Made by a program: the position numbers and the translations under genes | In this document: in pieces, positions 21,229-31,678 of the stretch | Layout: each line of letters begins with the position of its first letter | Numbering within the stretch: position 1 is the stretch's first letter | NCBI GenBank assembly: GCA_963678675.1 | Contig: OY783200.1 | Location: 10,899,431 to 10,963,430, forward strand | Direction: 5' to 3' | Length of the DNA stretch: 64,000 bases | Origin: Xiphydria camelus | Lineage: Eukaryota > Arthropoda > Insecta > Hymenoptera > Xiphydriidae | The notes under the pieces: generated by a model | Database searches by the model: none | Told to the model about the DNA's origin: nothing | The model's input: the letters and a program-made list of their open reading frames with translations, nothing else

Positions 21229-21346
21229 ATCGCGATTCGTCGAGTGCACCATCCATCCTTCCTTCAGGATCTTGGAGCCGCGTCGTTTTGTGTGCTTGAC
21301 GCTTTGAACTATTCGCATCAGCGGTATATTGTTACTCGGCGACAAG
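21229..21346 (-). pseudogene. PKD-like block 1 (start of PH domain)
   Basis: Preceded by a plausible acceptor (TTGCAG). PKD similarity stops after STNRD at 21229, exactly where a repeat starts (its other copy lies near 19940). The expected two residues and GT donor are missing. Confidence 0.7.
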
Positions 21347-21778
21347 CTGCAACTGCGTTATCGCGTACGAGGTACCAAGTGTGACGGAGGGAGTGATGGA
21401 GAAGAAAAAAAGATAAAGTATCGCAAGTGTCGAGATACGACGTTGATTGAATAATTACCTCGATGGTCTGGACTTTTGAAATTCGTCGGAAGATGCGTCA
21501 TCGTGGCACGGAACGAGGTCCTACGGAAATGTCAAACGCGTAAAACGATTCGTAGTGCGCTTTCCTCGTGTTTCCTTGTGTTTATGCGATGAGAGGGGGG
21601 AGGATGACAGGTTGGCTTATTGAATTAGTTAAGTTAGGTTAATTATTTGATTGGTGTGGTATTTGGATGTGACGTGAGGAGAGGATTTTGTACGGGGTCG
21701 TTCCTTCCCTTAAGTGTGTACTTTCAGGCAGCACTGGGGGTTCGATCAGCCCATCCGCGCACAGTACCTGTAACTGGA

Positions 21779-24700
21779 AATACCGGGTGTTAGGCTATGT
21801 TGTGGCCATAGGACGATATGGTACGTAGCGATTTGTAGACTCTAGGTTATACGCTATTGGTCGGAGACGCAAGCACGCCGAACGATTGGCTCTGCTATCG
21901 TCGGCTGACGGCAATCGTCGCGAGAGAAGTTCCCTAGGGCGTAGGCACCTAGCAGACGAGAAAGTATGGCGGTTGACGCGTACGATTGTTTACAAAGTGG
22001 AATTTTTCGGAGCAATTGTATTTTTTGGAAATAAAACGTGGTTTTCAAAGTTAATAAAATATTTCCATTCGCGAAACGATTTCCTTCGCGTTTATTTCGA
22101 TCCTCGGACGCGCTTATTAATAAAAAGTAAAAATACAGTTAAATCGGAGTAATGAAGGAAGGGTGATAAATCTCAGGATAAATGTAAAATAATTAACAAG
22201 TTGTAGAGGCAAGTGAACCGACGTGGAAGATTACAGTGACCAGGTAGTTCTCAGGATTTTTGAGTAGGGTAAGTGTAACGATAAATCAAGAGGAATAACA
22301 AAAATGAATTGTTTTGAAGTCATTCAATTTCTTTATACTTTACAAAGGCAATAATGTTACAAAAATTATTCGTAGAATTAGAGAAAGTGATGAATTCTTC
22401 ATGGAAATGACCGACTATGACGAAGCAACACGACGCTAAACCAATGGATGACGGAAGAGTTTGACGATGTGCATCAGCCTCCATGGAGAAATGTGCCAAA
22501 GACGAAGGACGATTGGTGTGTCGCTCATGAGTTTGAAATAAATGAAACGTAAGATATTATTCATACAGAAAAAGAATGTAGAGTGCAGGTATTTATTTAC
22601 CAGTACGACTCACATTACCATCCGCTAACCAACGATATGGAATATTTCAGCAAGTATCGATAACCAGGGCCATGGTGAATGACTATGTTTCGCAAGTGTG
22701 CCTGCGATCAGCAACCTGATCGAGTGCTTTGTAAGAGCCTGGGTTGGTGCCTCCCGCAGTAGTGTCAGATTACTCCCGACTGCAATCCTCCCTCATTTCA
22801 CTCTGTGTCATTCAACAATGAGCATCAACTCCCTCGGAGGACACGAAAAGCTGTAACACCAGGAAGACCGTGAAAGGTTAATAAAATTATGGAAAGCGAT
22901 ACCACGAATGTAAGCAAATCCTTTTCATAACATTTTGTAGAAAACTCACCATTGCTTCATCTTTACAGGAGACGTTCTAAATGATTTCCTTGCTCAGCCG
23001 AGCAATAATCCAAACGATCGTGGAATGCTGAGGTCGCAACAAGGAGCATCAACTCCCCCGGAGGACACGAAAAGCTGTAACACCAGGAAGACCGTGAAAG
23101 GTTAATAAAATTATGGAAAGCGATACCACGAATGTAAGCAAATCCTTTTCATAACATTTTGTGGAAAACTGCTTGAAATTTGAACGGCCAGATGTATCTC
23201 GACATTCTGAGATATTTAGTAATACCGTTGCTTCGAAACATCGAAGAAGAAGTAAGTATTAGTAGAACGCAGTCACGTTATTACAGTCCCGCGGTAAGCT
23301 ATTGAAAATCGACTATTTAATTACTGTTACTTACAGATCGGAGCCCAGATGTATTTTCAACATGACGGCGCTCCCGCGCACTCGACGATACGAGTCCGGC
23401 GATTCCTGGACGGGGAATTCCCCAACCGTTGGTCAGGAAAAGGGGTCCAATCCCGTTGCCGCCGCGATCGCCCAACCTGACGCCGATGGATGTTACAGCT
23501 TTTCGCATCCTCCGTGGGAGTTGATGCTCGTTGTTGCGATCTCAGCATTTCACCACCGTTTGGATTATTGCTCGGCTGAGCAGGGAAATCATTTAGAACG
23601 TCTCCTGTAAAGATGAAGCAACGGTGAGTTTTCCACAAAATGTTATGAAAAGGATTTGCTTACATTCGTGGTATCGTTTTCCATAATTTTATTAACCTTT
23701 CACGGTCTTCCTGATGTTACAGCTTTTCGTGTCCTCCGGGGGAGTTGATGCTCGTTGTTCAATGACAGAGTGAAACGAGGGAGGATTTCAGTTGGGAGCA
23801 ATCTGACATTACTGCGTGAGGCACCAACCCAGGCTCTTACAAAGCACTCGATCAGGTTGCCGATCGCAGGCACACTTGCAAAACATAAAGTCTTTCACCA
23901 TGGTCCTGGTTATCGATACTTGCTGAAAAATTCCATATCGTTGGTTAGCGGATGGTAATGTGAGTCGTACTGGTAAATAAATACCTGCAATACATTCTTT
24001 TTCTGTATGAATAATATCTTACGTTTCATTTATTTCAAACTCATGAGCGGCACACCAATCGTCCTTCGTCTTTGGCACATTTCTCCGTGGAGGCTGATGC
24101 ATATCGTCGAACTCTTCCGTCATCCATTGGTTTTGCGTCGTGTTGCTTCGTCCATAGTCGAAGTCATTTCCATGAAGAATTCATCATTTTCTCTAATTCT
24201 ACGAATAATTTTTGTAATATTATTGTCTTTGAAAAGTATAAAGAAATTGAATGACTTCAAAACAATTCATTTTTGTTATTCCTCTTGATTTATCGTTACA
24301 CTTACCCTACTCAAAAATCTTGAGAACTGCCTGGTCACTGTAATCTTCCACATCGGTTCACTTGTCTCTACAACTCATTAATTATTTTACATTTAACCTA
24401 AGACTTATCACCCTTCCTTCATTACTTCGATTTAACTGTATTTTTACTTTTTATTAATAAGCGCGTCCGAGGATCGAAATAAACGCGAAGGAAATTGTTT
24501 CGCGAATGGAAATATTTTATTAACTTTGAAAATCACGTTTTATTTCCAAAAAATACAATTGCTCCGAAAATTCCACTTTGTAAACAAACGTATGTATCAA
24601 CCGCCATACTTTCTCGTCTGCTAGGTGCCTACGCCTTCGGGAACTTCTCTCGCGACGATTGCCGTCTGCTGACGATAGCAGAGCCAATCGTTCGGCGTGC

Positions 24701-24793
24701 TTGCGTCTCCGACCAATAGCGTACAACCTAGAGTCTACAAATCGCTACGTACCATATCGTTCTATGGTCACAACATAGCCTAACACCCGGTAT
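21779..24793. mobile_element. 3-kb palindrome with a mariner-like transposase relic at its centre
   Basis: ATACCGGGTGTTAGGCTATG (21779) is mirrored by CATAGCCTAACACCCGGTAT (to 24793). Arms share ATTGGTCGGAGACGCAAGCA, CTTGATTTATCGTTACACTT (and inverse) and CCTCCATGGAGAAATGTGCC. The unpaired middle (~23170-23530) encodes a transposase fragment. Partial copies lie at 25840-26030 and 40795-40920. Confidence 0.8.
23300..23530 (+). pseudogene. Mariner-like transposase fragment (second catalytic Asp region)
   Basis: From 23349 the frame reads MYFQHDGAPAHSTIRVRRFL then DGEFPNRWSG. QHDGAPAHS holds the second catalytic Asp of mariner/Tc1-type transposases. Beyond it the frame shifts before the MDVTAF-like region (GATGTTACAGCTTTTCGCAT). 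No N-terminal half is present. Confidence 0.75.
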
Positions 24794-25423
24794 AGTCGCG
24801 GGCGCGACTTGGCGACGGCGTCACGCCGGCCGCCATTCGCACGCGTCGCAACTTGTTAAGCGCCGTTATCACTTCACTGTAGATTACCAGCATAGCTCGG
24901 TCGTTCGCAAGGGCCTCTTATGTCCTTGTTTACAGCACGAAGCAGCGCGCGCATTCCTTTCCTCTCGCTCACATTTATCTAGAGTGCGAGGGTATTAATT
25001 CAAATCATGGCAACCACTGCTTGCGGCCACTTTTTTACAGGCAACCCTAGATTATTGTGTTCAGTAAAAATTTAGCTTCAATTTGGTATAATTTTTTCTT
25101 AAAAAACACATGACCGTAAATAGTCAACAATAATGTACCTGTTTACACCAGGTTGCCTACAGGTTGCGGTTAACTGAGAGCTGGCAACCCTATTTTTTTA
25201 CATTCTTCACATCATTTTCTTTCAAATGACGTTTCATTCACTTAAAAAACATATACTTAGTGCAATTTCATACAAATAAATGACACAATATATTTAATTA
25301 CACATAGTTGCGGCTAATTTTTTATAAGCAACCCGGAAGTAATACATTACATTGGCATTAATCTTTCACTTGAATTAAGTTTCATTGAAAAAAAAAATAC
25401 CTACATATTTTTGCAGTGGGATC
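24794..25423. other. GC-rich then AT-rich stretch, no gene recognised
   Basis: 24794-25000 is GC- and CpG-rich (GCGGGCGCGACTTGGCGACG), which could be a promoter of an unseen transcript. 25000-25423 repeats GGCAACCC-type motifs in AT-rich sequence. Confidence 0.35.
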
Positions 25424-25720
25424 TTAGGCTATATCTGACTCTTCCTCCGTCGACGATGATTCCAGTGACGAGCTGGATGACGCTGTCTCCACCTCGTGAA
25501 CCGCGGGACGTTTGGCCGCTCTTTTCTCGATGTCGCTCTCCTCCGCGGCTGGAAAGCGTCTTGAAGTACCGTGAGCGCGAGTTGATTGTTTACGGCGCGG
25601 TACGAGTTGCGACACCCATAAGTCGCCCGCGCTTACGCCTCTCGTTGCATGGTTTACAAAATTTATCGAATAGGTGTTTCGCACTTTCGGAAAGTTTAAG
25701 AAAGCATTGATGGTTTGGAA
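25424..25720 (-). CDS. Unrecognised Ser/Glu-rich C-terminal ORF (possible exon)
   Basis: One minus frame ends AKRPAVHEVETASSSSSLES then STEEESDIA and stop, an acidic Ser-rich tail. An overlapping frame upstream carries HLFDKFCKPCNERRKRGR with a Cys-x2-Cys pair. GC content is higher than the flanks. It may be a decayed transposon protein or a host exon; no domain is recognised. Confidence 0.25.
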   Translation of the reverse strand, partial: FQTINAFLNFPKVRNTYSINFVNHATRGVSAGDLWVSQLVPRRKQSTRAHGTSRRFPAAEESDIEKRAAKRPAVHEVETASSSSSLESSSTEEESDIA

Positions 25721-25839
25721 TGCAATGCAATGTAAACAGGCATAAGCTCAAAAAAAACAGAAGTATGACAAAAGCTGTACAAAATCTAACAATGCGATAG
25801 AACATATTCGCCGTATGCGCGGACCGGTTGAGGTAGAAT

Positions 25840-26030
25840 CAAAGAAAGTGATGAATTCTTTATGTAAATCACTTCGACTATGGTCGAGGCAAGACGACGT
25901 TAAACGAATGAATGACGGAAGAGTTCGACGATGTGCATCAGCCTCCATGGAGAAATGTGCCAAAGACGAAGGATGATTGGTATCCCACTCAAGAGCTAGA
26001 AATAAATGAAACGTAAGATATTATTGATAT
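25840..26030. repeat. Partial copy of an arm of the 21779-24793 palindrome
   Basis: AAAGTGATGAATTCTT, GACGATGTGCATCAGCCTCC and AATAAATGAAACGTAAGATA match 22385-22560. Confidence 0.75.
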
Positions 26031-26198
26031 AAAAAAAAGGTGTGAGTGCCGTTGTACTCACGGAGGATGTGTAAACATCTTACAATTATCTGCGGTCCGA
26101 GTTTAATTGGGGAATATGACGTCGTAGTTCGACATAAAGAAGTTTAATTTTTTCTATAATAAAATATTTATTATTATTATATTAGATTTATAACTTAC

Positions 26199-27443
26199 TA
26201 GCAGCCCGTCCCGGCTTCGCACGGGTAGATTGTGGATTGATTTTGTCCGTCCACCATTGTTTAAATACATTTTTAATACAAAACTTTTAGTATTTTTCCC
26301 GGACTACGCAATGGTCATATTGGATTTGACCTTGACCATGACCTTCAAGGTTATATCAAGGTCAAATGGTCCTTGACCATTTTTTTCATGTTACCTTTAT
26401 TGTCAGCGGAGGTCAAATTTAGGTCAAGTATAGTTCGACTTTTTGAACACCCTCTATAAGATTTACTAACTCAGAAACCTTCGCGGATATGCGTCCAACT
26501 GTTCCCCAAATTTTCATCGCAATCGGATGAACGGTTTAGGAAGGCATAATAATCATCCGTACCGGTACTTTTTGAACACCCTGTATAAGATTTACTAACT
26601 CAGAAACCTTCGCGGGAATGCGTCCAACCATTTCCCAACTTTTCATCGCAATCGGATGAACGGTTTAGGAAGACAAAATAATCATCAGTACCGGTACTTT
26701 TTGAACACCTTTTATAAGATTTACTAACTCAGAAACCTTCGCGGGCATGCGTCCAACCATTCCCCAAAGTTTCATCGCAATCGGATGAACGGTTTAGGAA
26801 AGCATAATAATCATCCGTACCGGTACTTTTTGAACACCCTGTATAAGATTTACTAACTGAGAAACCTTCGCGGGCATGCGTCCAACCATTTCCCAACTTT
26901 TCATCGCAATCGGATGAACGGTTTAGGAAGGCATAATAATCATCCGTACCGGTACTTTTTGAACACCTTTTATAAGATTTACTAACTCAGAAACCTTGCG
27001 GGCATGCGTCCAACCATTCCCCAAAGTTTCATCGCAATCGGATGAACGGTTTAGGAAGGCATAATAATCATCCGTACCGGTACTTTTTGAACACCCTGTA
27101 TAAGATTTACTAACTCAGAAACCTTCGCGGGCATGCGTCCAACCATTCCCCAGCTTTTCATCGCAATCGGATGAACGGTTTAGGAAGGCATAATAATCAT
27201 CAGTACCGGTACTTTTTGAACACCCTGTATAAGATTTACTAACTCAGAAACCTTCGCGGGCATGCGTCCAACCATTTCCCAAATTTTCATCGCAATCGGA
27301 TGAACGGTTTAGGAAGGCATTTGATATTACCTTAAAGGTCACGGTCAAGGTCAAATCCAATATGACCACTGGGTAGCCGCGGGAAAATCCTTAAAGTTTT
27401 GTATTAAACATTTTTCTCTAAAATGTTTTCCCGTTGAGATAAT
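26199..27443. mobile_element. Second copy of the interspersed repeat with 129-bp array
   Basis: Same start (TAGCAGCCCGTCCCGGCTTC) and internal order as 10551-11730, with six to seven 129-bp units at ~26440-27300 and the same downstream block to GTTTTCCCGTTGAGATAAT. It lacks the mariner insertion and the GACA/GATA tail. Confidence 0.8.
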
Positions 27444-28044
27444 CCAGCTTGCGCGAATAGTATGCGCAGTAGCGCCACACACACACTGACGCAGTCACAT
27501 GTACACGGCTTACGTCTGACGCTCGATTTCCCAGGAAGGTCCCACCGTAGAGCCATAGCATAGATGTTTACACATCAAAAAAATCTAGTGTAGGTTTTAT
27601 TTATCCGGCAACCGACATGAATTGGACCCCTTCTTCCTAACCAGCGCGGCGGTCAGAGAATTCCTCGTCCAGGAATCGCCGGACTTGTATCGTCGAGTGC
27701 GCGGAAGCGCCGTCGCACAGAGAGAGGGGTATTTTACCTATCTCTAGCCGGACAAAATCCCATTTCTCAAAACTATTACAGACCGAATATTAAGCTACGT
27801 GCTATGAGCCAGGTAGTTGGTAAACAAAGTGTAACCTTTCCCATCGCCCTTTGTTGCTTCCGGTACATGCAGAGCTAGTCGAAAGTAAGTCGTCTAAATA
27901 GGAAGAGGATATGGATTATCTTAATTCAGGTAAGAACACATACTTTTGTCATGACTGTATTTTAATTTCTTGTTGCTTATTGTAAAAAATAGCATTTTGA
28001 ATCGTGAAGTATTATTGAACGATTTTTACTGATGCTTGCATATA

Positions 28045-28752
28045 CAGGGTGTTTAAAAATTCTGTACAAATATTTGAAGGGCGTATTTTTGAGATCAAAA
28101 TAAGACTTTTTTTTTCCTATAAACATGTGTTCTAAAATACACCCCCTCCGAGCTACAGCCATCTTAATTTTCATTAAAAAAAACCGATTTATGGCAATTT
28201 TAGGTCAACAAAACGATTAGAGCACACGTCTTTCAAATGTTTAGAACATTTGATGCATACTTATTGCAACCACAGTTTAAAATACTCGATTCTTTCGTGT
28301 AAACTTTACTACGTAAACGATCCCTCGTTCGTTCATCGGCGACTATCTCTAAAACGGTAAGTTGTATCAAAAAAATGCAAGAGTCCAAAAGTTTAGATTT
28401 TTGTCTGTCCGACTAGATGGTCGTACTCATTTTTTAAATTTCTAAACGAAAACATAAAATTTCGGTCATTAAATATGCACACCCCCCTGATCCCCCCCCC
28501 AAATTATGTTTATGCCATTTTAGGGGTAAGAAATTAGTACACGTTCGAAACAGCAGTGGCTTGCAAATTTTTAAGAAATTTCATGGATAATTGGAGTTAG
28601 AATTGAAAATAATCGATTTTTTAAAGTGACAATTAAGATAGCTGTAGCTTGGAGGGGGTGTATTTTAGGACACGTGTTTATAGGAAAAAAGTCTTGTTTT
28701 GATCTTAAAAATACGCCCTTCAAATATTTGTACTGAATTTTGAAACACCCTG
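28045..28752. mobile_element. Mariner-type MITE, ~125-bp TIRs
   Basis: CAGGGTGTTTAAAAATTCTG is mirrored by GAATTTTGAAACACCCTG, flanked by TA. Arms share ATTTGAAGGGCGTATTTTT and a TACACCCCCTCC block. No transposase. Confidence 0.85.
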
Positions 28753-28907
28753 TATATAGGACTATTAGTTATACTTCCGGGTGCTTCCGTGGTGATTTGT
28801 TTATTTTGCCATTCAGAATAGATCAATTTTAAGAAAGTGTTTTAGAAATCAGGTGCTACTTTTTGCTATTTTTCAGTATACCGATATTTTAATGGCAACA
28901 GTACTAA

Positions 28908-29123
28908 ATGTCAATTTTATCGATAGAATGCAACGTTGATGTCCTTAATCGCCTGTTGCTATCCTCTGATCCACTAATGTCGTGTCTCAAGCCAAAACTA
29001 AAGAAAAAATCACAGTCTTTCTTAAAAGAGACAATAGAAATGCTGTTGCCCGCCGATCCTTATTCTGAAGGTTGGAACTCCGAAGCATCGGAAGACGACG
29101 AAGCGGAGGACTCGCCTGAGTAA
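28908..29123 (+). CDS. Small acidic-tailed ORF inside a transposon, unrecognised
   Basis: 71 residues, a Lys-rich middle (SCLKPKLKKKSQSFLKE) and an acidic tail (SEGWNSEASEDDEAEDSPE). A splice acceptor (TTTTTCAG) lies ~30 nt upstream, so it may be a last exon of the element's own gene. Function unknown. Confidence 0.3.
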   Translation: MSILSIECNVDVLNRLLLSSDPLMSCLKPKLKKKSQSFLKETIEMLLPADPYSEGWNSEASEDDEAEDSPE

Positions 29124-29979
29124 TCTTGGCACTCGTCATCATCTGATTAATGCAGGATATAAAAACAGATCATATGTAAAATTATTATTGTACTTTATGT
29201 GTAATGAATGTTACTATTTTCTGTACAAAAATTTAAAATAAACATTTTTTATGTTATGAACTGACTCAAACAACTAATTTAGATACACAATCCAATAGAA
29301 ACCCTAGTACACAACAAAAAAATAAAACATAATTTTGTCCGACTATGAAGGCAAAATACCCCTATGTGCGTCGTGTTGGAAATACACATCGGCTCCGATC
29401 TGTAAATAACAGTAATTAAATGGCACATTTAATTCATAGATTTTTTAATTCAGCCATCATCGTACGATTCCTTAATAATTTGAAACGTCAAAGCGCGTAA
29501 TATTACAAGAACGAAAATCAAAAAATAGTACCTACCTATTCAAATTTAGGGGTGCTTCGAAAGAGTCCTCGCTTTTAATTTTAAATAGTCAATGTTCAAT
29601 AGCTTATCATGGGACACTAATAACGTGATTGTATTCTAGTGATACTTCTTCTTCGATGATTCGAAGCGACTGTATTACGAAATATCTCAGAAGGTCGAGA
29701 TATATGTATCTGGTTGTTCAAATTTTCCCGAAAGAAAACCGGCCCTATGATTTGGTTACCGATTATTCCAGCCCAGACATTTACTTACGGGGTACTAGGC
29801 CCTCACGTCCCACAGTATCCTGGGATGTACGTGTAAAATTTCATACGTGCTACTACTTTGGAATTTGTTATTATAACTTTTCGAATCTTATACCTCCTTA
29901 ATCGACTAAAAGAACGATTGAATTGGTATAAAATTCGAAAAGGTCAACGTAACAGATTAAAATTTAATTTTAAATTTTG

Positions 29980-30085
29980 TTTCAGGGACACTTATCAGCT
30001 AAACGAAACAACGGGATATCTGGAAAAAGCATGGAATATATTAATTAATCCCTCAACCGGGGAATTAGAAAATGTTTTAATATAA
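29980..30085 (+). CDS. Possible terminal exon, unrecognised
   Basis: After a TTTGTTTCAG acceptor the frame reads RDTYQLNETTGYLEKAWNIL then INPSTGELENVLI and stop. Nothing upstream clearly connects to it. It may be a chance frame. Confidence 0.2.
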
Positions 30086-30446
30086 TTTTAAGCTGCTCTA
30101 CGTTTTTTTATTAAAAATATATATCAATTCTGTTTTAAAATGTGAATGTTATTCACATTTCAATTTTCCCACTATTATCATCCTACGCTAACTTAAGGCG
30201 AGAAATCCCTTTAGAAGCGTGAAAAATAGGTATTTTTCGGGAATTTTTTTAGAGGGGATAAAATAATCTGATCATTTTCAAATTGGACATGAGTTTATTA
30301 TAACTGTCAAGTTTACAAAAAATTTCGTTTTTTGGGATGACCAACAAAATGCACAAGCAATTTAAAAGAACTTCGGATTATCCAAGTTTTATTTTTAACC
30401 GAGGTACCCTCGGTCCTAATTATCTCGGATAATCGAGAATCTACTG

Positions 30447-30797
30447 TATACCGCCAAAGTTGATGCAGACCCTGTCGAAGCACGTCGTGTCGGTAGAACC
30501 TGACATTTCTACCGTGGCATTGTACAGCAATTCTAGAGATTTTAAATTAGAGGCATATTAGAGGCAAAAAATGCATATATATAGTCAGTACAGGAAGACG
30601 GTATATTATCAGAACGCTGTGCAGCTATACTACCGTAATAATGTGGAAAAGAGTGCCATAGGATTAGTGCAGTGCCGCCAAGACCGCCAATATATCGCCA
30701 AAGTTGATGCAGACCTTGTCGAAGCACGTCGTATCGGTAGAACCTGATATTTCTACGGTGGCATTGTACCGCAATTCTGGAGGGTTTGTTAAAACTG
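30447..30797 (-). CDS. Tandemly duplicated exon-like blocks of an unrecognised protein
   Basis: Two copies ~245 bp apart. The upstream copy (30797 to ~30680) follows an ATTTCAG acceptor and reads AVLTNPPELRYNATVEISGS then TDTTCFDKVCINFGD. The downstream copy (~30540-30447) reads ELLYNATVEMSGSTDTTCFD then RVCINFGG before a possible GTATAC donor. Several differences are silent (ACC/ACG, GAT/GAC). The NAT glycosylation site and paired Cys suggest an extracellular domain; the family is not recognised. Could be a transposed gene fragment. Confidence 0.4.
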
Positions 30798-30880
30798 CCT
30801 CTGAAATATAATATAATATTATAAGGTAATACAGTGGAAAGAAACAATTATTAGCGAGTACTAATAACCAACAAACTTCA

Positions 30881-31059
30881 TATAGGCCTGTTGCGTACTT
30901 TCACAAGCGTAGCTTTTGTTTGTGTTACACATGTACGTATAGAGAATTTACACCCCAGTTTCGCCAAGAAACCCAGTTTGGCGGCGCTGTTTTCCGTATA
31001 CATACAATACACATTCATACTTGTGATAGTGTGCATGGGCTCTACGCAATAGGCCTATA
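30881..31059. mobile_element. Small MITE
   Basis: TATAGGCCTGTTGCGTA is mirrored by TACGCAATAGGCCTATA, 179 bp apart end to end. Confidence 0.6.
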
Positions 31060-31104
31060 CCTTCGATACAAGAATGTAGTGCTGTATTTTTTAAAACCTC
31101 TTCC

Positions 31105-31323
31105 CCAGGCACTTCTTCAACAGTCGTAAATCTCTTTGCAGGGTCGTGAATCCCTGGGCAGGCACAATCTTATGACGCTGAAAACAAAAATAGAATAACC
31201 ACAAAGATATTTGTCCAAACATTTTATCAAAATGAGGTTAGAATGGTCAGTTAGGAAGTACTTATCTGATGGCACTTCTTCTGAGACACGGATGTCTCCT
31301 TTCCTACTCTTGATGCACAACCA
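31105..31323 (-). CDS. Exon-like pair, paralogous to 40412-40672
   Basis: Block 31323-31262 reads LCIKSRKGDIRVSEEVPSD before a GTACTT donor. The next block starts after TTTTCAG at ~31179 and reads RHKIVPAQGFTTLQRDLRLL then KKCLGKRF and stop. The first block matches the 40.6-kb copy with mainly silent changes; the second has diverged. Gene not identified. Confidence 0.35.
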
Positions 31324-31405
31324 ACCAGGGAAAAAGCACTGCTTCCGTTCACTATCTTGATTATTCGAAAATATCGATATATCGAGTGTCTGTCACATTT
31401 ATCAC

Positions 31406-31551
31406 TATTGGGACCGCTATTTACCGATGGCGGCGCTCGCGGCGCTGCGGGAACATGGCGGATATTGGGCGTGCAGCACGCCGCGTACTTCAAATTCCGG
31501 CGACCGGTAGGTAAAAGTGGTTACCGATCGGTAATAAGCGGTCCCAATACC
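31406..31551. mobile_element. Small MITE, 146 bp
   Basis: TATTGGGACCGCTATTTACC is mirrored by GGTAATAAGCGGTCCCAATA; GC-rich middle (GGCGGCGCTCGCGGCGCTGC). Confidence 0.7.
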
Positions 31552-31552
31552 C

Positions 31553-31678
31553 TTTCAGGACATGCCTTAGAAGCGCCCGGTCTGGCCCCGATCGAGTACG
31601 CCCGGCAGGGCATGCCCTAGAAGCGCCCGGTCGGGCCCCGATGCTACATCGGGCAAGCCCGATCGCATTTCTACTCGG
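31553..31678. repeat. Short GC-rich tandem duplication
   Basis: GACATGCCTTAGAAGCGCCC followed ~50 bp later by GGCATGCCCTAGAAGCGCCC, with CCCCGAT-GGGC dyads. Confidence 0.5.

Larger units (their letters stand above)
16301..21346 (-). pseudogene. Protein kinase D-like pseudogene (PH domain and start of kinase domain)
   Basis: PKD is a diacylglycerol-responsive Ser/Thr kinase acting at the Golgi and plasma membrane. Four exon-like blocks lie in order on the minus strand. 21346-21229 reads [19 protein letters not shown] then [13 protein letters not shown]. 17121-16991 reads RKRHYWRLDTKAIS then, in another frame, LFQNDSSSKYFKEIPLAEIL. 16916 to ~16699 reads MHCFELRTANVDYYVGEDPL and [11 protein letters not shown]. 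~16649-16301 reads [20 protein letters not shown] (the Gly-rich loop), [20 protein letters not shown] with the ATP-binding Lys, then after a frame change [17 protein letters not shown]. Lesions are a 2-nt deletion near 17080, a 4-nt insertion (GCGC) near 16450, and a repeat abutting the first block where its donor should be. The catalytic loop is absent. UNC79 in the same window has no lesion, so a decayed copy is likelier than base-calling error. Confidence 0.75.
27716..29368. mobile_element. TIR element with 5-bp target duplication CGTCG
   Basis: Ends CACAGAGAGAGGGGTATTTT (27716) and the inverse of CACATAGGGGTATTTTGCC (to 29368), with GCCGGACAAAAT shared further in. CGTCG flanks both sides, and the homologous uninterrupted site at ~23361 shows one copy. 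It carries a first exon-like ATGGATTATCTTAATTCAG before GTAAG (27911) and an acidic ORF at 28908-29123. A mariner-type MITE is nested at 28045-28752. Confidence 0.75.
27600..29720 (-). pseudogene. Mariner-like transposase relic split by a 1.65-kb element
   Basis: 29720-29374 (minus) matches the centre of the 21.8-24.8 kb palindrome, ending in codons for YFQHD. The frame resumes at 27715-27600 with GAPAHSTIQVRRFLDEEF. The split falls inside QHDGA, the second catalytic Asp motif. Confidence 0.75.

Noticed and set aside
24800..25000. CpG-rich patch as the promoter of a named gene
   Set aside because: No recognisable downstream coding exon on either strand; kept only as a descriptive stretch.
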